NCBI GenBank assembly: GCA_003550275.1
Contig: QXCW01000002.1
Coordinates: forward strand, 2,306,001 to 2,370,000
Direction of reading: 5' to 3'
Origin: Flavobacteriaceae bacterium MAR_2010_72
GTDB lineage: Bacteria > Bacteroidota > Bacteroidia > Flavobacteriales > Flavobacteriaceae
Length of the DNA stretch: 64,000 nucleotides
Shown in pieces: positions 61,459 to 64,000 of the stretch. Both the position numbers and the translations under genes were made by a program. Position 1 is the first letter of the stretch; each line of letters starts with the position of its first letter. The notes below the pieces were generated by a model. It was not told the origin of the DNA and searched no databases. It was given only the letters and a program-made list of their open reading frames with translations.

Positions 61459-62277
61459 ATGAAGAAAAGAAGTATTCAAAAAAACAGTAAAACATTCAAT
61501 GTTTCAATAACAAAACGTATTTCGTATTGGGAACAAATGGAGAATGGAACATGGGAACCCAATACATTTAAAATTTTTGATCACTTTATTAACCGTGATA
61601 CTGTTGTTCTCGATGTTGGTGCCTGGATAGGTCAAACAGCACTATACACCTCCCAAATAGCAAAACAAACCATCGCTTTTGAACCCGACCCAATTGCCTT
61701 TAAAGAACTTGAAACTAATGTGTCCTTAAATAAAGATGCCCTTTGGGCTCCTCAATTAACCATCTACAATAAAGCCATTGGTTCAAGTAATGGCACTATT
61801 AAATTAGGTAGCAGAGGACAAGGTGGAGACTCGATGAGTAGCACGCTCTTTTCAGACCGAGAAACCCATTGGAACGTAACTACCATTACCCTGGATGATG
61901 TTATTGAAAAGCACCAACTTCAAAATGAAAACCTATTTATCAAGATGGATATTGAAGGAGGAGAATATAATTTAGTACCGCAATTGAAAACAATATTCAA
62001 GAAATATAATGTAGTCCTATTCCTTTCATTACATACGTTTTTTTTAATGAATAGCTTAAAGTCGCATTCAACTAAAGAGAGCATATTAAAAAAGGTATGG
62101 CGTAGATGGCGTTTTTTTTGGCTCCACGTAAAACTTGCACATGCTATGCCATTTAATTTCTTTTATCTAAATAGCGGTAAAAAGGTAACCTTATTCAAAG
62201 TGCTATTTAAGACTTTCATATATGGCAAATTCCCTAGTGAAATAGTAGCCTCAAATCAACCCTGGCATCCATCCTAA
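61459..62277 (+). CDS. FkbM-family methyltransferase
   Basis: 272 residues from ATG 61459, preferred because the extension from 61405 (MQLVFCAKQGSLNN) shows no family resemblance. FkbM hallmarks: VVLDVGAWIGQTALYTSQIA, IAFEPDPIAFKELETNVSLN, IKLGSRGQGGDSMSS, TITLDDVI and NLFIKMDIEGGEYNL. It would O-methylate a sugar. It is the only plus-strand gene in the polysaccharide cluster, with its own promoter needed in 61215-61458. Confidence 0.85.
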   Translation: MKKRSIQKNSKTFNVSITKRISYWEQMENGTWEPNTFKIFDHFINRDTVVLDVGAWIGQTALYTSQIAKQTIAFEPDPIAFKELETNVSLNKDALWAPQLTIYNKAIGSSNGTIKLGSRGQGGDSMSSTLFSDRETHWNVTTITLDDVIEKHQLQNENLFIKMDIEGGEYNLVPQLKTIFKKYNVVLFLSLHTFFLMNSLKSHSTKESILKKVWRRWRFFWLHVKLAHAMPFNFFYLNSGKKVTLFKVLFKTFIYGKFPSEIVASNQPWHPS

Positions 62278-62362
62278 CCCAAAACACCTTTACGTTTAAA
62301 AACTCATACACCGTCATCAATACGCTATAGTAATACTCTTTAGTCATAAATGCAATACAATA

Positions 62363-63355
62363 TCAGCCAATCCGTTTGATGACTTTGCCAAGGTAATGCT
62401 TAACTATGACAGCCTTATGTGATAAACTTAAACTAAAAAAAGGAATCATTTTGCTTTTGATTTTCTGATTCATAAAATACGAGATCAAAAATAACCGAAT
62501 CTGTTTATCAACAACCGCATTAAAAGTAGTTATGTCAAACTTGTTATGGGTTTGGTTAACACGCTTTAAAGTAACACACCAGCGCATTAAGTGTTTTAAA
62601 TCACGGCCCGAAATCGTATAATCATGAACAACCAAACGTTTCAAATTAGCACCTGGGTCATGATAGGCTCTAAACCCAATACGGTCAAACATATATTCTG
62701 CAATCGCAACATTGAGCTTCAATTGCTCCTTTCGTCTTCGGCTGGTTTCGCTGTTGGCATGTGAGCGGTAATCTAAGAGCGGTCGGTTGAGTTTATAAAA
62801 CCTTCCTTCCCAGATCAAACGGCTCCAAAGCTCATAGTCTTCAGAGGGTACTTTTGAAGGGTCGTAGGGATCTTGCCCCAATACTCCTCTTTTGAGCATC
62901 ACCGTAGGGTGAATAATGGGGTTATAAAATAACAAGGCCATAACCAACTCATCGTGACTTACTTGTGCTTGTACACCTGTACTAGGGTCGTTTTGTAAAA
63001 CATCCGTTGCACATAATATCACATCTTGATGGTGCTCAAAAACCTTAAGCTGTGCCTCAAAGCGATCGGGCATGCAAATATCGTCATCATCCATGCGGGC
63101 AATGTAGATGCCTTTTGATGTTGAAATCCCCAAATTCAAACTATCCGCAATGCCGGTATTAGTTGCTTTCTTAATATATACTATACGGGCATCATCAAAA
63201 GACGCGATAATAGCTGCCGTCTCATCAACAGATCCATCATCAACGATGATGAACTCAAAATCGGCAAAGCTTTGATCCAATACGCTTTGTATGGCTTCCC
63301 TAATATAGCGCTCACCGTTATAGGTGGCCATCACAACTGATAGTACTGGACTCAT
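62363..63355 (-). CDS. GT2 glycosyltransferase
   Basis: 330 residues, GT-A fold: LSVVMATYNGERYIREAIQS VL, EFIIVDDGSVDETAAII, and the DxD-type IARMDDDDICMPDRFEAQ. Followed by LDYRSHANSETSRR. ATGA overlap (4 bp) with the upstream GT4 gene links the two. Probably adds one sugar of the repeat unit. Confidence 0.92.
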   Translation of the reverse strand: MSPVLSVVMATYNGERYIREAIQSVLDQSFADFEFIIVDDGSVDETAAIIASFDDARIVYIKKATNTGIADSLNLGISTSKGIYIARMDDDDICMPDRFEAQLKVFEHHQDVILCATDVLQNDPSTGVQAQVSHDELVMALLFYNPIIHPTVMLKRGVLGQDPYDPSKVPSEDYELWSRLIWEGRFYKLNRPLLDYRSHANSETSRRRKEQLKLNVAIAEYMFDRIGFRAYHDPGANLKRLVVHDYTISGRDLKHLMRWCVTLKRVNQTHNKFDITTFNAVVDKQIRLFLISYFMNQKIKSKMIPFFSLSLSHKAVIVKHYLGKVIKRIG

Positions 63356-64000
63356 AAGGCTTTTGGTTTAGGGCCAGTTGGCAATAAGGAATAATAATAA
63401 TTTATATGGTCCTGAATGATCGACTGCCATTCAAATTGGCTGTTAATGGTATGTAAAGCCTGTTTTGAAATGGCTTCCACGGGTAGCTCCTTCTTAAATA
63501 CTTTAGTGATCTGGTCAAAATAATCAGTTGGGCTCTGTGCCATCAATCCATTTTCACCATCCTTTATAAGTTCATTAAAGGCAGGAATGTTGGAAGTGAC
63601 CACCACCTTGCCCAAGGCCATAACCTCCAATAAGGCGATCGAAAAATTTTCACCATACGAAGGAAAAAGAACCACATGGGCCTGCTTTAAATAGCTAGCA
63701 ATGTGGTCGTTGGCTATGGCACCATAATAAGTAGTTTGTTTTAGGGCATCTGCCGACAACAAAGGCCGTGCAACGGTTTCCCAATGCCGATTGTTATTAG
63801 GCCCCATCACATGAAAACTGGCATCGGGAAATTGCTTAACAAGGGTATTAAATACGTCACAGGCAATATTAATGCCCTTGCGTTCCCGTAGCGACCCAAA
63901 ATAAAACACACTGTGTTTTAAAGTAGGAGGCGCGTCATACCCCTTACCTTCATCTTGGTCTGTTTTTGGCACAGCCACCCCATTGTAAATAACCTTGGGC
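63352..64000 (-). CDS. GT4 glycosyltransferase, 5' end outside the window
   Basis: The frame runs off the window end: reading inward from 64000 it gives PKVIYNGVAVPKTDQDEGKG, so translation begins upstream. Visible are the GT-B donor domain motifs VFYFGSLRERKGINIACDVF, SFHVMGPNNNRHW, TTYYGAIANDHIASYLKQAH and GENFSIALLEVMALGKVVVT. The downstream GT2 gene overlaps by 4 bases. Its N-terminal domain cannot be assessed. Confidence 0.9.
   Translation of the reverse strand, partial: PKVIYNGVAVPKTDQDEGKGYDAPPTLKHSVFYFGSLRERKGINIACDVFNTLVKQFPDASFHVMGPNNNRHWETVARPLLSADALKQTTYYGAIANDHIASYLKQAHVVLFPSYGENFSIALLEVMALGKVVVTSNIPAFNELIKDGENGLMAQSPTDYFDQITKVFKKELPVEAISKQALHTINSQFEWQSIIQDHINYYYSLLPTGPKPKAL

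Overview
The window looks like a chromosomal segment of a marine or soil Flavobacteriaceae member (Bacteroidota). The DNA is AT-rich. Promoter-like TANNTTTG boxes lie upstream of several genes. Many lipoproteins carry Cys-Ser followed by acidic residues. Typical flavobacterial families occur: DUF6090, split DUF4331, PorV/PorQ, DUF4105, a LETM1-related protein, 2TM-domain proteins, and a LytS/LytTR pair. No rRNA, tRNA or CRISPR array was seen.

Region A (1-15.5 kb) is accessory. About fifteen small, functionally unrelated genes all point the same way (+): TPR protein, cytochrome c, ankyrin protein, three DUF6090 paralogues, beta-barrel, S41 peptidase, SnoaL-like lipoprotein, SRPBCC plus DUF2200, alpha/beta hydrolase, acetolactate decarboxylase-like lipoprotein and RidA-like lipoprotein. 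Nearly every gene, or gene pair, is separated from the next by an imperfect palindromic element of about 55-210 bp. Its left arm resembles AACA-N-GGNTATARNTCATTGC, and its right arm resembles GCAACGAAACCATAGCC ending in CCGTTRNC. The layout (one gene, one palindrome, fixed orientation, own promoter, several decayed genes) resembles an integron cassette array. The arm ends do not match the canonical attC core, and no integrase is in the window. One palindrome is split by an IS110-family element (about 3535-4733). The DNA upstream of its transposase can fold like a bridge RNA and carries short matches to both the target and the element's own end. This is the most novel part of the window.

Region B (15.6-38.7 kb) is mostly housekeeping. 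It holds a minus-strand cluster with two tandem pairs of split DUF4331 proteins plus a TPR lipoprotein and a small barrel; a LETM1-related protein; a LytS/LytTR signalling cluster with 2TM domains; a YyaL-type thioredoxin-domain protein; peptidyl-prolyl isomerases including a cyclophilin-FKBP fusion; recQ; and the kdsD-tatC-AhpD-like-lptB run. It ends with pssA, a PorV/PorQ protein and a DUF4105 protein. Three adjacent heptamer-type tandem arrays lie between recQ and the fused isomerase.

Region C (38.8-64 kb, continuing past the window) is a surface or exopolysaccharide locus, almost all on the minus strand. It has an initiating polyprenyl-phosphate sugar transferase, many GT4 and GT2 glycosyltransferases, an O-antigen polymerase/ligase, and a GT39 plus Dol-P-Man-synthase-like pair. 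It also has an MBOAT acyltransferase with an SGNH partner, two asparagine-synthase-type enzymes and two methyltransferases. Gene blocks are interrupted by repeat-dense spacers (43.7-44.9, 54.35-54.84 and 56.25-57.42 kb) built of expanding REP-like units and two 191-bp copies of a palindromic element. No flippase (Wzx) or Wza/Wzc-type export gene is visible in this portion.
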